A DNA stretch of 11,370 nucleotides, taken from contig CAKRSS010000060.1 of NCBI GenBank assembly GCA_934401725.1, forward strand, positions 1 to 11,370, given 5' to 3'. The notes beneath the pieces are model-generated. The model worked only from the letters and a program-made list of their open reading frames with translations. It had not been told where the DNA came from and searched no databases. Position 1 is the first letter of the stretch. Each line of letters opens with the position of its first letter. Below are positions 11,059 to 11,370 of this stretch, piece after piece. Source of the stretch: an uncultured Eubacteriales bacterium (lineage in GTDB: Bacteria > Bacillota > Clostridia > Oscillospirales > CAG-272). Position numbers and translations under genes: made by a program.

Positions 11059-11244
11059 CTAATCCCTTGTATACTCCACGCTGTCGTAAGAGAGAAACGG
11101 CGCAACATCGACGTTTGTGACCAACTTGCTGTTCTCCCTCAAAACGAAAAACGTGATTACAAGCGCAAGCGACAGCAGCACAACAGCCGCCTCTGCAATA
11201 CACCGCACCGTTCGTTGCTTTTTCAGCTTAAGATGCGTGTCCAT
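11059..11244 (-). CDS. Small single-pass membrane protein, unknown function
   Basis: A 61-residue protein: a short basic N-terminus (KLKKQRTVR), one transmembrane segment at ~16-35 (IAEAAVVLLSLALVITFFVL), then a ~25-residue tail with VAPFLSYDSVEYTRD. Positive residues before the segment favour an N-in, C-out topology. I chose the ATG at 11244 because GGAGG (11251-11255) lies 6 nt upstream; the longer in-frame reading from 11340 adds an Arg/Cys-rich stretch encoded by hairpin DNA and is unlikely. Family not recognised. It converges with the XRE gene and shares its terminator region. Its promoter is not visible, so it may be the last gene of an operon entering from beyond the window. Confidence 0.65.
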   Translation of the reverse strand: MDTHLKLKKQRTVRCIAEAAVVLLSLALVITFFVLRENSKLVTNVDVAPFLSYDSVEYTRD

Positions 11245-11263
11245 CCTGCGCCTCCAAATCCAA

Positions 11264-11329
11264 AGTCCGGAATCGGACCTACAGCCTCGCGTGGAACGCG
11301 AGGCGCAGAGGCCTCGCGCCGGGTGGCGC
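11264..11329 (-). other. String of three hairpins upstream of the small membrane protein
   Basis: GTCCG-GAAT-CGGAC (11265-11278), GCCTCGCGT-GGA-ACGCGAGGC (11284-11304) and GCGCC-GGGT-GGCGC (11316-11329) follow each other closely. TTTGGAGGCGC occurs twice on the minus strand, at 11327 and at the real ribosome binding site near 11250. Possible structured leader or intergenic repeat. Confidence 0.55.
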
Positions 11330-11335
11330 CTCCAA

Positions 11336-11370
11336 AGCAAAAGAGCATCCCGATGGGATGCTCTTTTGCT
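11336..11370. terminator. Perfect 16-bp inverted repeat, bidirectional terminator-like, at window edge
   Basis: AGCAAAAGAGCATCCC (11336-11351) and GGGATGCTCTTTTGCT (11355-11370) are exact inverse complements with loop GAT. The A-rich and T-rich arms resemble a two-way terminator, but the T run is only four long. It would separate the small membrane protein from whatever lies to the right. Confidence 0.65.

Overview
The window looks like a chromosomal segment of a moderately high-GC Bacillota, most likely an uncultured gut Clostridia of the Oscillospirales type. The reasons are strong AGGAGG-type ribosome binding sites, near-consensus sigma-A promoters with 17-bp spacing, a feoA-feoB pair, lipoproteins with SAYE/Gly-rich repeats and BspA-type leucine-rich repeats, and gene-end palindromic repeats. 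This placement is inferred from gene content and style, not from a search.

Layout. Positions 1-52 hold nothing I can assign. An array of eight small hairpins (53-221) precedes a tRNA-Gln(CUG) on the minus strand, which has its own terminator and a consensus promoter. Divergent from it is a ferrous-iron uptake pair, feoA (505-708) and feoB (785-2806). A repeat-rich gap (2807-3182) leads to a cytoplasmic-type sulfatase (3183-4664), then an SGNH-hydrolase lipoprotein (4798-6621), then a separately promoted BspA-like LRR lipoprotein (6737-7828). A second repeat-rich gap (7829-8418) separates this from trpS on the minus strand (8419-9525). After a structured 388-bp gap come a divergent XRE-family regulator (9914-10975) and, converging on it, a 61-residue single-pass membrane protein (11059-11244).

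How the genes relate. FeoA and FeoB form an iron(II) importer. The sulfatase and the SGNH esterase are neighbours that could both strip substituents (sulfate, acyl) from carbohydrates, but one lacks a signal peptide and the other is surface-anchored. The LRR lipoprotein is probably a surface adhesion or recognition protein. The XRE gene carries a perfect 14-bp palindrome at its predicted transcription start, which suggests autoregulation.

The most unusual content lies between the genes. (1) A head-to-head array of hairpins has diverged stems but always closes on a GNA or GNNA loop when read in its own polarity. (2) A family of ~162-bp imperfect palindromes has three full copies and one 44-bp mini copy. 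Each full copy is flanked by 4-bp AT-only direct repeats, and one copy has its 26-bp centre inverted. (3) Companion hairpin/terminator modules travel with this family, and the last codons of feoB lie in sequence shared with the other module. FeoB itself has a low-complexity linker with a (His-Thr-X)4 tract where the helical domain is expected.
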